IMG/VR virus record: IMGVR_UViG_3300023104_000004
Location: 1 to 35,356 of that record
Origin: a virus
DNA: 35,356 nucleotides
Strand: one strand, 5' to 3'
In this document: positions 29,013 through 35,356 of the stretch, piece by piece
Numbering within the stretch: the stretch's first letter is position 1
Layout: every line of letters begins with the position of its first letter
The notes under the pieces: model-generated
The model's database searches: none
Seen by the model: only the letters and a program-made list of their open reading frames with translations
Told to the model about the DNA's origin: nothing
Translations under genes and position numbers: made by a program

Positions 29013-30319
29013 CCGATGGGGACAACGGCGTCCCCTCAACTTCTCCCTCAACGAAAGTAGAGCGCACAATGATGACTCCGAACAAACGCCCCAAGGGTGC
29101 AGGTTCCGTCTACCAACGCAAAGCCGATGGTCTGTGGTGCGCCTCTCTCGAGATACCTACTGAGGATGGAACGCGCAAGCGTAAAGTCCTGGTTCGCAAG
29201 TCCGAAGCGGCTGCGAAGAAGGCTTTGCGCGAGCTGATCCTGACGATTGAGAAAACGGGCAAAGTGCCCGAGAAAACCCAGCCACTGAACGAGTGGCTTG
29301 ACTACTGGTTCAACCGCATCGCCGTCAAAGAACTCGCACCCAAAACCGCGAACAACTATCGCGGGATGATTCGCAATCACATATCCCCCGCGATCGGTGG
29401 CGTGCGACTCGACAAGATCACCAACGACCACATCCGTCGCGTACATGACCGGATGCTCGAGAGCGGCAAATCCTCTACGACCACTCTCTACGCCCACAAC
29501 GTTCTATCTGCCGCGCTCGACGCAGCGAAGAACGAGGGCATCATTGCGACCAACCCCGCAACACGCGTCAAGCGCCCACGCAAGGAGCATGTATCGATCC
29601 CGGTACTGACTGCCGAGGACGGTAAGAAAATCCTTGCAACGGTCGCACATGACCGCTTGGGGTCACTTTGGGCTATCGCTCTCTACACCGGAATGCGTGA
29701 GGGCGAACTGATAGGTCTAACTATCGATCGCGTCACTGACATCATCGACCTTTCATGGCAGTTGCAGCGCTTCACATGGGAACACGGCTGCGACCCCAAG
29801 TGTGGCGAAAAGCTTGGGGCAAACTGCCCGAAGAAGAAGGTCACGCTGCCTGCCGACTCCGAGTCGTACCAACTCCACGGTGGCTTGTGGATGTCGCGTC
29901 CGAAGTCTCGCGCTGGCGAGCGACGGATTGAGCTCGCAGGCATTCCGCGTCAAATTCTCGAACATCGAATCGCTATTGCTAAGACGGAGCCCAACCCGTA
30001 CAACCTAGTCTGGACGGCAGAGTTCAAAGATAAGCATGGGCGTGACCTGCCCCTCGACGGTTCGCCCATTGACCCTGCTCGAGCAAGCAAGATGTGGCAT
30101 GAAGTGTTGGTGCGCGCTGGCATCGGAAAAACCCGCTTGCACGCAACACGCCACACTGCCGCCTCACTTCTCATGGCGCGCAACACGTCGGAGACAATCA
30201 TTCAGAAGATCCTCGGCCATAACTCTTTTGTGGCGTCACAGATCTACATTGACGTCGATCGCAGCCAGAAGCGTGCGGCCATGGAATCGATCTCGGATCA
30301 ACTTCAAATCGAAAGCTGA
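29009..30319 (+). CDS. int: Tyrosine integrase
   Basis: A 436-residue protein if started at ATG 29009 (overlaps the leader stop); ATG 29069 is an alternative, because the conserved part begins RPKGAGSVYQR. An N-terminal arm-binding domain and core-binding helices (KELAPKTANNYRGMIRNHIS) precede the catalytic domain with Arg in TGMREGEL, the HxxR box in LHATRHTAASLL, LGHNS and the nucleophilic Tyr in QIYIDVD. A small insertion holds three Cys (HGCDPKCGEKLGANC), not usual for this family. It inserts the phage into the host tRNA-Thr(CGT) gene via the adjacent attP. Confidence 0.93.
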   Translation: MTDGDNGVPSTSPSTKVERTMMTPNKRPKGAGSVYQRKADGLWCASLEIPTEDGTRKRKVLVRKSEAAAKKALRELILTIEKTGKVPEKTQPLNEWLDYWFNRIAVKELAPKTANNYRGMIRNHISPAIGGVRLDKITNDHIRRVHDRMLESGKSSTTTLYAHNVLSAALDAAKNEGIIATNPATRVKRPRKEHVSIPVLTAEDGKKILATVAHDRLGSLWAIALYTGMREGELIGLTIDRVTDIIDLSWQLQRFTWEHGCDPKCGEKLGANCPKKKVTLPADSESYQLHGGLWMSRPKSRAGERRIELAGIPRQILEHRIAIAKTEPNPYNLVWTAEFKDKHGRDLPLDGSPIDPARASKMWHEVLVRAGIGKTRLHATRHTAASLLMARNTSETIIQKILGHNSFVASQIYIDVDRSQKRAAMESISDQLQIES

Positions 30320-30349
30320 GCCACCCCCAAGTCAGGGGGTTGCTCAGCT
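30314..30349 (+). terminator. Terminator overlapping the integrase stop
   Basis: AGCTGAGC-CA-CCCCC (30314-30328) pairs with GGGGG-TT-GCTCAGCT (30335-30349) around 6 bases; 14 pairs with one mismatch. The stem begins inside the last integrase codons. Confidence 0.75.
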
Positions 30350-30452
30350 GCATTTCGGGGAAGTTTCGCTAACCGGATACGTGATGCGTAAAAACACTCA
30401 TGTATATGTCTCTGGTTAGGCGTAGGGTCGCGGCAACAGAGAGGCCCATCGA

Positions 30453-30644
30453 ATGTGCAAAATCGGATACTCCCCCAATGAAGCGGCAGCCGCAGCATCA
30501 ATAGATGTCGCTCATATCCATGAAGCACTATCGGCAAGCGAACTGAAGGCGCACGTTATTGGCGGCCAGGCTGTCATCATGAGCCGCGATCTAAAGAAGT
30601 GGCTTACTTCACAACCCGAGCTAGTACCGACGCGCAGACGTTAA
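30453..30644 (+). CDS. xis: Excisionase-like (RDF) small DNA-binding protein
   Basis: A 63-residue protein with YSPNEAAAAASIDVAHIHEA at the start, a winged-helix/MerR-like layout common for excisionases, then VIGGQAVIMSRDLKKWL and a basic tail. GAGAGG lies before ATG 30453. It follows the integrase in the same direction and converges on the repressor gene, overlapping it by 24 bases. It likely controls excision at attP. A transcription regulator is the alternative. Confidence 0.65.
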   Translation: MCKIGYSPNEAAAAASIDVAHIHEALSASELKAHVIGGQAVIMSRDLKKWLTSQPELVPTRRR

Positions 30645-30887
30645 CCTGTCTGCCGGCGCTATGACGTCTTCCACGAGGTCTAGCCCAAGGAAGATGCATA
30701 TCCGGTCGAGCAGTTCAATATCAATCTGCTTCTTCCCCGCGAGCACCTGCCCAATATAAGACGCGCCAACACCAACCGCATTGGCTATCGCCTGTTTGGT
30801 GATGTTGTCGCGCCCCTGCTTGCCCCTGAGAATCGCTGCTATCTCTAGGGTCAGCTCGGTCGGTTGTGTCTTTGCTGCTCCTGCCAT
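30621..30887 (-). CDS. Immunity repressor-like XRE HTH protein
   Basis: An 88-residue protein on the minus strand. HTH in residues 29-68 (ITKQAIANAVGVGASYIGQV then LAGKKQI), the XRE/Cro form, with the C-terminal part DLVEDVIAPADR. It diverges from the Cro-like gene with a 78-base control region between. No ribosome site lies before ATG 30887; a TAGAAT box ends 6 bases upstream, so the mRNA is probably leaderless. It is too small for a cleavable repressor; it should keep the lytic genes off in the prophage. Confidence 0.8.
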   Translation of the reverse strand: MAGAAKTQPTELTLEIAAILRGKQGRDNITKQAIANAVGVGASYIGQVLAGKKQIDIELLDRICIFLGLDLVEDVIAPADRLTSARRY

Positions 30888-30965
30888 GCGTCGATTCTAC
30901 GCATACGCGCAAGAAAAGCCGAATATATGCTTGACAAGCTACGCATATGCGTAGACACTGTGTAT
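30888..30965. promoter_or_regulatory. Divergent switch region with operators and two leaderless promoters
   Basis: Right promoter: TTGACA (30931-30936), a 17-base spacer, GACACT (30954-30959), then 6 bases to ATG 30966. A perfect palindrome CTACGCATATGCGTAG (30939-30954) fills the spacer. Left promoter (minus): -10 TAGAAT (complement of 30894-30899), 6 bases to ATG 30887, with no clear -35; a related site, CTACGCATACGCGCAA (30897-30912), overlaps it. This is the expected layout for a repressor/Cro switch. Confidence 0.8.
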
Positions 30966-31205
30966 ATGCACACCCACCCACTCAGAAGATCAGCCCTAGC
31001 CGATGAGCTAGTCGCAGAGATCGCCAAGGCGCGCGTCACTAAATCAAGTGTCGCACAAGCCGCTGGCATCTCTGTTGACACGCTACGTCGTCGGCTCTCT
31101 GCCGGCCACCACGCCCCGTTCCCAACGGAGGACGTGGTGGCCATTTGTGGTTTCTTGGGCGTCGATTACCGCCAAGTTATCGAGAGGGCTCGGGAAGCAG
31201 CATGA
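30966..31205 (+). CDS. Cro/antirepressor-like HTH protein
   Basis: A 79-residue protein starting at ATG 30966; the upstream in-frame ATG lies inside the promoter and is not used. HTH region ITKSSVAQ-type (VTKSSVAQAAGISVDTLRRR) with a C-terminal helix (FLGVDYRQVIERAREAA), similar to small Cro-like regulators. First gene of the lytic-direction operon, divergent from the repressor. It overlaps the next gene by 4 bases. Confidence 0.75.
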   Translation: MHTHPLRRSALADELVAEIAKARVTKSSVAQAAGISVDTLRRRLSAGHHAPFPTEDVVAICGFLGVDYRQVIERAREAA

Positions 31206-31399
31206 ACGGCGCGCAAATCTCATACTCCCCGGACGACGCTTGGCGCGTTATCGGGTTGAAGTCGAGACGACTGCTTGACCAAGCAGTACAGCGCGGCGAC
31301 ATCACGCCTAAGTACTTCTCCACCAAGACTCCGGTGTTTCTTCACGCTGATCTTGTTGCCCTGGTCGAGCACCTGCCTGTTGATCGGGCAAGCGCATGA
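31202..31399 (+). CDS. Small HTH protein, excisionase-like
   Basis: A 65-residue protein beginning at ATG 31202. The start ISYSPDDAWRVIGLKSRRLL and a basic middle resemble the excisionase-like protein at 30453 (YSP at the same place, similar length), suggesting a pair of diverged MerR/Xis-type regulators. It overlaps the HNH gene by 4 bases. Confidence 0.6.
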   Translation: MNGAQISYSPDDAWRVIGLKSRRLLDQAVQRGDITPKYFSTKTPVFLHADLVALVEHLPVDRASA

Positions 31400-31884
31400 C
31401 CGCCGAACGCTGGATGCCGGTCGTTGACTTCGAAGGCGTCTATGAAATTTCAGACATCGGACGCGTGCGCCGGGTCAAGCCCGGAATGGGCGCAGTGGTG
31501 GGTCGTATTCTCCGCATCAGTCTCGACTCGGATGGGTACGAGAATGTGCACCTCAGTTCACCGGGCTTTAGGCGGACAGTGACCGTCCATCGGCTTGTTG
31601 CGCTGGCCTTCCTTGGAGTGCCCGACTCACCGATGGAAGCATGCCACGTCGATGGACGCCGCACGAACAATGTCCTGAGCAATCTCCGCTGGGGCACCCA
31701 TGCCGACAACGTTCGAGACACTCTTATTCACGGTACGCACAACCAGGCAAGCAAGACGCATTGTGCGGCCGGTCACGCGTTCGATGAAGCGAACACCCGC
31801 ATTCATGCGGCTGGCCGCTCATGTCGAGCGTGTTCTCGAGTCGCCTCCGCACGATACAAGGCAGAGAAGCGGACGGCCGCATGA
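31396..31884 (+). CDS. NUMOD4 plus HNH endonuclease
   Basis: A 162-residue protein. N-terminal NUMOD4-like motif (ERWMPVVDFEGVYEISDIGR), then HRLVALAFLG, CHVDGRRTNNVLSNLRWGTH and ADNVRDT, an HNH of the homing-endonuclease type. A second Cys cluster (CAAGHAFDEANTR then CRACSRVASARY) is a likely zinc site. Such free-standing endonucleases are mobile or serve phage mobility. It lies in the lytic-direction operon and overlaps both neighbours by 4 bases. Confidence 0.85.
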   Translation: MTAERWMPVVDFEGVYEISDIGRVRRVKPGMGAVVGRILRISLDSDGYENVHLSSPGFRRTVTVHRLVALAFLGVPDSPMEACHVDGRRTNNVLSNLRWGTHADNVRDTLIHGTHNQASKTHCAAGHAFDEANTRIHAAGRSCRACSRVASARYKAEKRTAA

Positions 31885-31976
31885 CCCCCATTACCCCAAT
31901 AAACATGGACACCTTCTGGCAGTCCCATATTGACCCGCCCCCGGTAGATCCGTGGCCAACTAACCGCCGCGACTAG
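31881..31976 (+). CDS. 31-aa hypothetical protein
   Basis: ATG 31881 overlaps the HNH stop (ATGA); ends TAG 31974-31976. Pro-rich (IDPPPVDPWPTNRRD). Short, but with a translation-coupled start. Function unknown. Confidence 0.4.
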   Translation: MTPITPINMDTFWQSHIDPPPVDPWPTNRRD

Positions 31977-32322
31977 CTAGCAGAAGTTTCACTCGAGCCT
32001 CATTGGCTCAGCTTTGCCATGCCTCGAAACAGGGCAGAGCACGTAACAACTAAATACGCTCCGTGACCAGAAGAGGCCCCGATGTACTGGGGACAGATAT
32101 GGCACCACTTGGTGAAGGCACCTGAATAGGCCCAGCGACCACGGTAGCGGATCACATGCGAGACCCGGTATGTCCCGTGAGTTCGCAAGAAACATCTATG
32201 GCTGTAGGTCGTCACTTTGGTGAGCGCCACGAGGCAGTCAGCTCGAGCGAAAGCGAATGCAGCACTGACTGTAGGCCGTGCGAATCGGCATCGAGCACTC
32301 ACCAACAAGAGAAGGAGCAATC
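31977..32322. other. Gene-poor stretch with inverted repeat
   Basis: Only tiny + strand frames (about 15 codons) and a 106-codon minus frame starting at TTG 32320 with no ribosome site; I do not trust any of these. CAGTCAG (32235-32241) and CTGACTG (32265-32271) could form a hairpin. An ncRNA is possible, but I see no clear promoter or terminator. Confidence 0.4.
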
Positions 32323-32466
32323 GTGATCGACATCAACAATCTCCCAACCTCCGTCCTGATCAACCTGTACACGGTTGCGATCGACGGGGTTGAAACGGAA
32401 TACCACAAGGCAATGAAGGCACGTGAGGCGAACGTCCGCCGCACCGGGTATCGGCGCGCAGCCTAA
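32323..32466 (+). CDS. 47-aa hypothetical protein
   Basis: GTG 32323 with AAGGAG about 6 bases before. The protein is helical (NNLPTSVLINLYTVAIDG) with a basic tail (VRRTGYRRAA). No family recognised. The good ribosome site supports translation. Confidence 0.6.
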   Translation: MIDINNLPTSVLINLYTVAIDGVETEYHKAMKAREANVRRTGYRRAA

Positions 32467-32554
32467 CGCCCCACAAGCCGAGCAAACGCGCCGCTGCAAT
32501 CCGGAAGCAAGCGTGGAGGGGAAGTCCATCCCCGGCTCACAAACGGACACATAA

Positions 32555-32687
32555 CGGCTGGTAGTTCAACTGGTGAGGCCGCTCACATCTTCCGCACACG
32601 CTGCAGCGCGAATCGGGCGAATTTCTGAGGCGGGTCTAGAACACCGCACGTGGGTGCGGAGATGTGGTTCAAGTCCACCAAGCCGAC
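32555..32687 (+). ncRNA. tRNA-like structured element
   Basis: Features in order: CGGCTGG (32555-32561) partly pairs with AGCCG (32681-32685); TA at 32562-32563; a D-arm-like GTTCAACTGGTGA carrying the invariant GG; and GTGG-TTCAAGT-CCAC (32664-32678), a typical T-arm. The segment where the anticodon arm should be is about 60 bases longer than in a tRNA, with two alternative pairings: CACATC-CCGCAC (32584-32597) with GTGCGG-GATGTG (32654-32666), or CCGCAC (32644-32649) with the same GTGCGG. It lies between a coding gene and an AAGGAA-preceded ATG. It could be a decayed tRNA, an interrupted tRNA or a regulator. Confidence 0.45.
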
Positions 32688-32717
32688 TAGCAACACACAA
32701 ATACGGAAGGAAACAGC

Positions 32718-32978
32718 ATGCCTACTCCTTATCCGCTCTCGATAGCGGAAGTGCAGTTCGCCACTGAACTGGCCAATCCCGATTTCTCTTTGTCGGTCTC
32801 GAACCAGGTCAAAGACACGATTCGCAAGTTGCTCGTAGCGCTTGACACGAACAACGCAGCGCTGGATCTCATCGCAACTCGAGTAACTGATGACGACTAT
32901 GACAATCCGTCGAGTGCGCTTGAGGCGATCGAGGAAGCTCTGAGGTCTACGGGGCGCACGGTCGAGCACGAAATCTAG
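32718..32978 (+). CDS. Hypothetical protein
   Basis: An 86-residue acidic, all-helical protein from ATG 32718 with GGAAGGAAA upstream. Sequence FATELANPDFSLSVSNQVKD, then helices ending RSTGRTVEHEI. No motif recognised. Confidence 0.65.
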   Translation: MPTPYPLSIAEVQFATELANPDFSLSVSNQVKDTIRKLLVALDTNNAALDLIATRVTDDDYDNPSSALEAIEEALRSTGRTVEHEI

Positions 32979-32987
32979 GGGTGCCGC

Positions 32988-33158
32988 ATGAACATCGACC
33001 TAACCCGACTGGTTCAAGACCTGGAAACAGCAACCCCACACCAGTCCCCACCGTGGCAGGACGCCCTGACCCACAAGCAGCAACAGTCCGTCATTCGTCG
33101 GGCTGAACAGATTGCAGCATCCGACCGGGTTATCCGTGTTGCGATGCGGAAACCATGA
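32988..33158 (+). CDS. 56-aa hypothetical protein
   Basis: ATG 32988 to TGA 33156. Polar, Gln/His-rich with a basic C-terminal helix (QSVIRRAEQIAASDRVIRVA). Its start lies 9 bases after the previous stop. Function unknown. Confidence 0.55.
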   Translation: MNIDLTRLVQDLETATPHQSPPWQDALTHKQQQSVIRRAEQIAASDRVIRVAMRKP

Positions 33159-33171
33159 AAAGAGATTTGTC

Positions 33172-33327
33172 ATGACCGTTTTGATTGAAGTGGTTGAGAT
33201 TGCCACGGGCGAAGTTGTTCACACGGTGAACGCGACCAAGCAGGAAGCGTTCATCGATCGCGTTGAGGCTGGCCTGTTGCGAAACATGGACAGGGATTCT
33301 TTCTTCACTCGGGTGGTGAGGTCATGA
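33172..33327 (+). CDS. 51-aa hypothetical protein
   Basis: ATG 33172, AAAGAG upstream; overlaps the surface-protein gene by 4 bases. Beta-beta-alpha pattern (TVLIEVVEIATGEVVHTVNA then a helix). No family recognised. Confidence 0.55.
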   Translation: MTVLIEVVEIATGEVVHTVNATKQEAFIDRVEAGLLRNMDRDSFFTRVVRS

Positions 33328-34331
33328 CCCGCACATTCCGAGCCCCAGTCTTCCTAACTCTGGCACTCGCTCTCCCACTTTCAACGTTCGCAGCCACATC
33401 AGCAGCAGCCACCGAGCAGCCATACACGGTTACGACGGATGGCATCACACTGACCCAGCCACTCGCAGATAACTTCCACATCAACGTGAAGTCGGATGCG
33501 GGCGATAAGGGGATACACGGCGAGTCGAAGTGTGTGACTCGCACGGATGCTGAGTGCGCCGGCACAAGACACGACGTCGCCCAGTACATTGGCAAGTCGT
33601 TTGTCCCGTGGTCAGCGGTCGGTCTGACGGACTGCTTCACGATCACGTGGGTGCAGGTGTCGGGTGAGAACTTCCATTGGGGCGCGCAGGGTGAGGATGC
33701 GTTGAAGGTGGGTTGCGCGGTCGATCCTCCAATAAGCCCGCCCCTTGTTGAGGTTTGTTGGGAGTTGCCGAATGGTGGCACCGCAACGAACGTCACTTGG
33801 CCGCAAACACTCGTGGCTGATTGCAGACCGCCGAAGTGTGAGGTCACGCAGCAGATCGACACGTACACCGTTGACGAGGCCGCAAAGTTTACGGCCGATG
33901 GTGTGCTTGAGCTTGGTGAAGATTATGGCTCGGACACACAGACCGGTGCAATCTCCTGGCGTTTCGTTGCCGGTGGTGACTGCCCGGTGGTTGAGCCGCC
34001 GACAGATGAGCCACCGGTTGACGTCTGCCCGAATATTGACGGCGACCAGACCGAACTTCCTGCCGACTATGTGCTTGATGCGGGTGAGTGTGTGCTGATT
34101 ATCGAGCCGCCTGTGTGCACTGAACGTTGCACCCCGGATGACGAGTGCGAGCTGCCTTCTGGTGACTGCAACCCGCCGTTGACATGCGTTGACGACTGTG
34201 TTGAACAGCCGACACGACTTGCAATAACCGGTGTTGACCCGTTGACCGCTTTGGGCATCGTCGCGGTTCTCGGACTTGTTGGCACCACGTTTCTTGTATT
34301 CGGTAAGCCACGACGAAAGGCAATCAAATGA
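33324..34331 (+). CDS. Sortase-anchored surface protein (LAITG)
   Basis: A 335-residue protein. N-terminal Sec signal (FLTLALALPLSTFAATSAAA) with a cleavable AAA/TEQ site; a beta-rich Thr/Val ectodomain with 15 or more Cys; Pro/Glu/Asp spacers (VVEPPTDEPPVDVCP); and a cell-wall sorting signal LAITG (299-303), followed by a hydrophobic stretch (LTALGIVAVLGLVGTTFLVF) and a basic tail (GKPRRK). LAxTG is the class E sortase signal of many actinobacteria, so the host enzyme should fix the protein to peptidoglycan. It heads the operon crossing the joint. Superinfection exclusion or adhesion is inferred. Confidence 0.85.
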   Translation: MTRTFRAPVFLTLALALPLSTFAATSAAATEQPYTVTTDGITLTQPLADNFHINVKSDAGDKGIHGESKCVTRTDAECAGTRHDVAQYIGKSFVPWSAVGLTDCFTITWVQVSGENFHWGAQGEDALKVGCAVDPPISPPLVEVCWELPNGGTATNVTWPQTLVADCRPPKCEVTQQIDTYTVDEAAKFTADGVLELGEDYGSDTQTGAISWRFVAGGDCPVVEPPTDEPPVDVCPNIDGDQTELPADYVLDAGECVLIIEPPVCTERCTPDDECELPSGDCNPPLTCVDDCVEQPTRLAITGVDPLTALGIVAVLGLVGTTFLVFGKPRRKAIK

Positions 34332-34495
34332 GCGCGACAGATCAGGAGAACGAAATGTACAAGGTTCAGGTATTCGACCCCGAAACGAGTGAGTTCAAGA
34401 CCCTCACTGAGACGACCTTCACCGTTCGCGTTGTCAGTACGCAGTACATCGAGAAGGTCGTTTTTGAAAGTGACGACCCGGAGTACAACGGATGA
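34328..34495 (+). CDS. 55-aa hypothetical protein
   Basis: ATG 34328 overlaps the surface-protein stop. Acidic, beta-patterned (YKVQVFDPETSEFKTLTETT). Ends in a 4-base overlap with the membrane peptide gene. Function unknown. Confidence 0.6.
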   Translation: MSATDQENEMYKVQVFDPETSEFKTLTETTFTVRVVSTQYIEKVVFESDDPEYNG

Positions 34496-34629
34496 CCGTC
34501 CCAAGAGATCCGTGGCGGCGAAACAAGGGTGACACCGGTAGCAGTTCTGTGATTTGGCTAGGTGTCGGGTTGTGCTTAGTAATCGTTGGCGCACTGTCGA
34601 TGATGGCCGAGAAAGCAGGTCTGCTGTGA
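34492..34629 (+). CDS. 45-aa single-pass membrane protein
   Basis: ATG 34492 overlapping the previous stop. A basic N-terminus (VPRDPWRRNKG) then one hydrophobic helix (VIWLGVGLCLVIVGALSMMA). Likely a small inner-membrane protein; role unknown. Confidence 0.6.
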   Translation: MTVPRDPWRRNKGDTGSSSVIWLGVGLCLVIVGALSMMAEKAGLL

Positions 34630-34641
34630 GTGAGCGGTCTG

Positions 34642-34800
34642 ATGCGCGTCCAATGTAATTGCTGGCTGTGTGTTTCTGCGGAAGCGTCCCGTCGAATTCG
34701 ATCCGACAAGCTGTCCGAGGCTATGGCGCGGGTGAACCTCCGCAAGCAAGCAGAGCGCGCGAAAGACGGGCGCAACACCTCGGAAGAGGACGCGGAATGA
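34642..34800 (+). CDS. 52-aa basic Cys-containing protein
   Basis: ATG 34642 to TGA 34798, overlapping the next ATG (ATGA). N-terminus MRVQCNCWLCVSA has three Cys; the rest is a basic helix (ARVNLRKQAERAKDGRNTSE). The ribosome site is only GAGCGG. Function unknown. Confidence 0.5.
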   Translation: MRVQCNCWLCVSAEASRRIRSDKLSEAMARVNLRKQAERAKDGRNTSEEDAE

Positions 34801-34946
34801 GCAACCGCATCAACGGTTTAGAGAACGGCGGCTACTGCCGAATGTGCGGCGGGTGGGTCGCATATAACCCAGCAAACGGGGGTTGGGGTTCGCATGTTTG
34901 CCCGCCCCGATCATCACGACCGAACGTAAAGGAAACAGCATCATGA
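34797..34946 (+). CDS. 49-aa zinc-binding-like protein
   Basis: ATG 34797 overlaps the preceding TGA. GGYCRMCGGWVAYNPANGGW then HVCPPRSSR: a CxxC plus HxC finger, a style repeated across this operon. Ends in a 4-base overlap with the next gene. Confidence 0.6.
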   Translation: MSNRINGLENGGYCRMCGGWVAYNPANGGWGSHVCPPRSSRPNVKETAS

Positions 34947-35170
34947 CGAAGATCATTTTTGAGGACGACAAAGCGTGGGAACAACACCTCGCAGAGCAGC
35001 GCAACGAGGTCGCAGCCGTAGCGGCCGAGCGTGATGCTGCATTGGCGACGATCAGTAAGGCTCACGCAATTCTCAATCGGGGTGACTCCGAGATTTCTGA
35101 CAACGGAAAGTACCTCGTCACACCCGCACAGCAGGTCAAGAAACTGCTCGCCACGTCGCCGCACCAGTGA
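34943..35170 (+). CDS. 75-aa coiled-coil protein
   Basis: ATG 34943 overlapping the preceding TGA. Acidic start (IIFEDDKAWEQHLAEQRNEV) then AAERDAALATISKAHAIL, whose ERDAALATI core also occurs in the 218-aa protein at 4274. Probably a short homologous module. Function unknown. Confidence 0.55.
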   Translation: MTKIIFEDDKAWEQHLAEQRNEVAAVAAERDAALATISKAHAILNRGDSEISDNGKYLVTPAQQVKKLLATSPHQ

Positions 35171-35215
35171 CGCACCCATTGATGACCATTCCGAGCTTTA
35201 CGAAAGGAACTGATT

Positions 35216-35356
35216 ATGAGCACAACAATGTTCCCCGGTAATCACGACACAGTTCATGGGTCGTGCGGGAAGACGTGGAAGCAGCGCGGAAACCGGACTG
35301 GTCATTGCGCGAACTGTCACGAAACTTTTGAGGGTTCCAGCCTGTTCGATTGGCAT
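35216..35356 (+). CDS. FDXHR-type zinc-binding protein, N-terminal part (continues at 1)
   Basis: ATG 35216 has AAAGGAA about 7 bases upstream. It reads MSTTMFPGNHDTVHGSCGKT, then CANCHETF, and continues across the circular joint with the frame starting at window position 30. The joined protein is 90 residues ending at 161. See the other half for the family. Confidence 0.85.
   Translation, partial: MSTTMFPGNHDTVHGSCGKTWKQRGNRTGHCANCHETFEGSSLFDWH
35328..35356. repeat. Terminal direct repeat, right copy
   Basis: Exact copy of bases 1-29. The coding frame is continuous when the repeat is collapsed, confirming circular or redundant ends. The unique length is about 35,327 bases. Confidence 0.95.

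Noticed and set aside
32000-32320. 106-codon minus-strand frame in a gene-poor gap
   Set aside because: It starts at TTG without a ribosome site and has an odd Cys/Tyr/Arg composition. It may be a decayed gene, but there is not enough to call one.
34626-34658. GTG start overlapping the membrane-peptide stop at 34626
   Set aside because: The frame stops after 10 codons; the ATG at 34642 in another frame gives a plausible 52-aa protein.
1-35356. CRISPR array, insertion sequence or rRNA
   Set aside because: No regularly spaced repeats of suitable size, no transposase motifs, and no rRNA-like sequence were seen.

Overview
The window is one complete genome of a temperate siphovirus-type phage (or an excised, circularised prophage) of a Gram-positive actinobacterium. 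The last 29 bases (35328-35356) repeat the first 29, and one gene reads straight across that joint, so the molecule is circular or terminally redundant with about 35,327 unique bases. A Micrococcales/Microbacteriaceae-like host is suggested by the WhiB-type regulator, actinophage-style zinc-binding small proteins (FDXHR type), the LAXTG cell-wall sorting signal, many GTG starts with 4-base overlaps, and an attP core that copies the 3' half of an actinobacterial-type tRNA-Thr(CGT). Host assignment is inference.

Layout. (1) 33.2-35.3 kb and, across the joint, 0-6.8 kb: tightly overlapped early genes on the + strand. These include a sortase-anchored surface protein, zinc-binding proteins, a RusA-like resolvase, a WhiB-HTH fusion, a replication-organiser-like protein with a possible -1 frameshift, an RHH/HTH protein and SSB. 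No DNA polymerase, primase or helicase gene is visible, so replication probably borrows host enzymes. (2) 6.9-8.7 kb: a metallophosphoesterase gene bracketed by inverted repeats and hairpins. (3) 8.7-11.0 kb: very small genes, an HNH endonuclease and a Cys-rich protein just before the packaging genes. (4) 11.1-20.4 kb: small and large terminase, portal, MuF-like protein, scaffold, HK97-type capsid with an inserted domain, head-tail connectors, tail terminator, major tail protein and the G/GT tail chaperones with an A7 slippery site. (5) 20.4-27.8 kb: a lipoprotein gene on the opposite strand, the tape measure, minor tail proteins, an M23-like lysis candidate and membrane/holin genes. (6) 27.8-32 kb: lysogeny module with two minus-strand cargo-type genes, attP, a tyrosine integrase, an excisionase-like gene, a divergent repressor/Cro-like switch with a palindromic operator, a second small HTH protein and a NUMOD4-HNH homing-type endonuclease. 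(7) 32-33.3 kb: small genes and a tRNA-like structured segment.

How it works together. Integrase and excisionase act at attP, which has two pairs of 12-bp-spaced arm-type repeats and two nearer repeats around a tRNA-Thr half. The repressor and Cro-like gene are expressed from face-to-face promoters whose -10 boxes lie exactly 6 bases before the ATG, so both messages are probably leaderless. The same geometry precedes the tail-operon lipoprotein gene, suggesting expression from the prophage. Late genes are punctuated by strong hairpin terminators. The most unusual items are the attP arm architecture, the leaderless switch, the two predicted host-surface proteins (lipoprotein and LAITG-anchored protein), the tRNA-like element at 32.55-32.69 kb, and the candidate frameshift in the replication gene.
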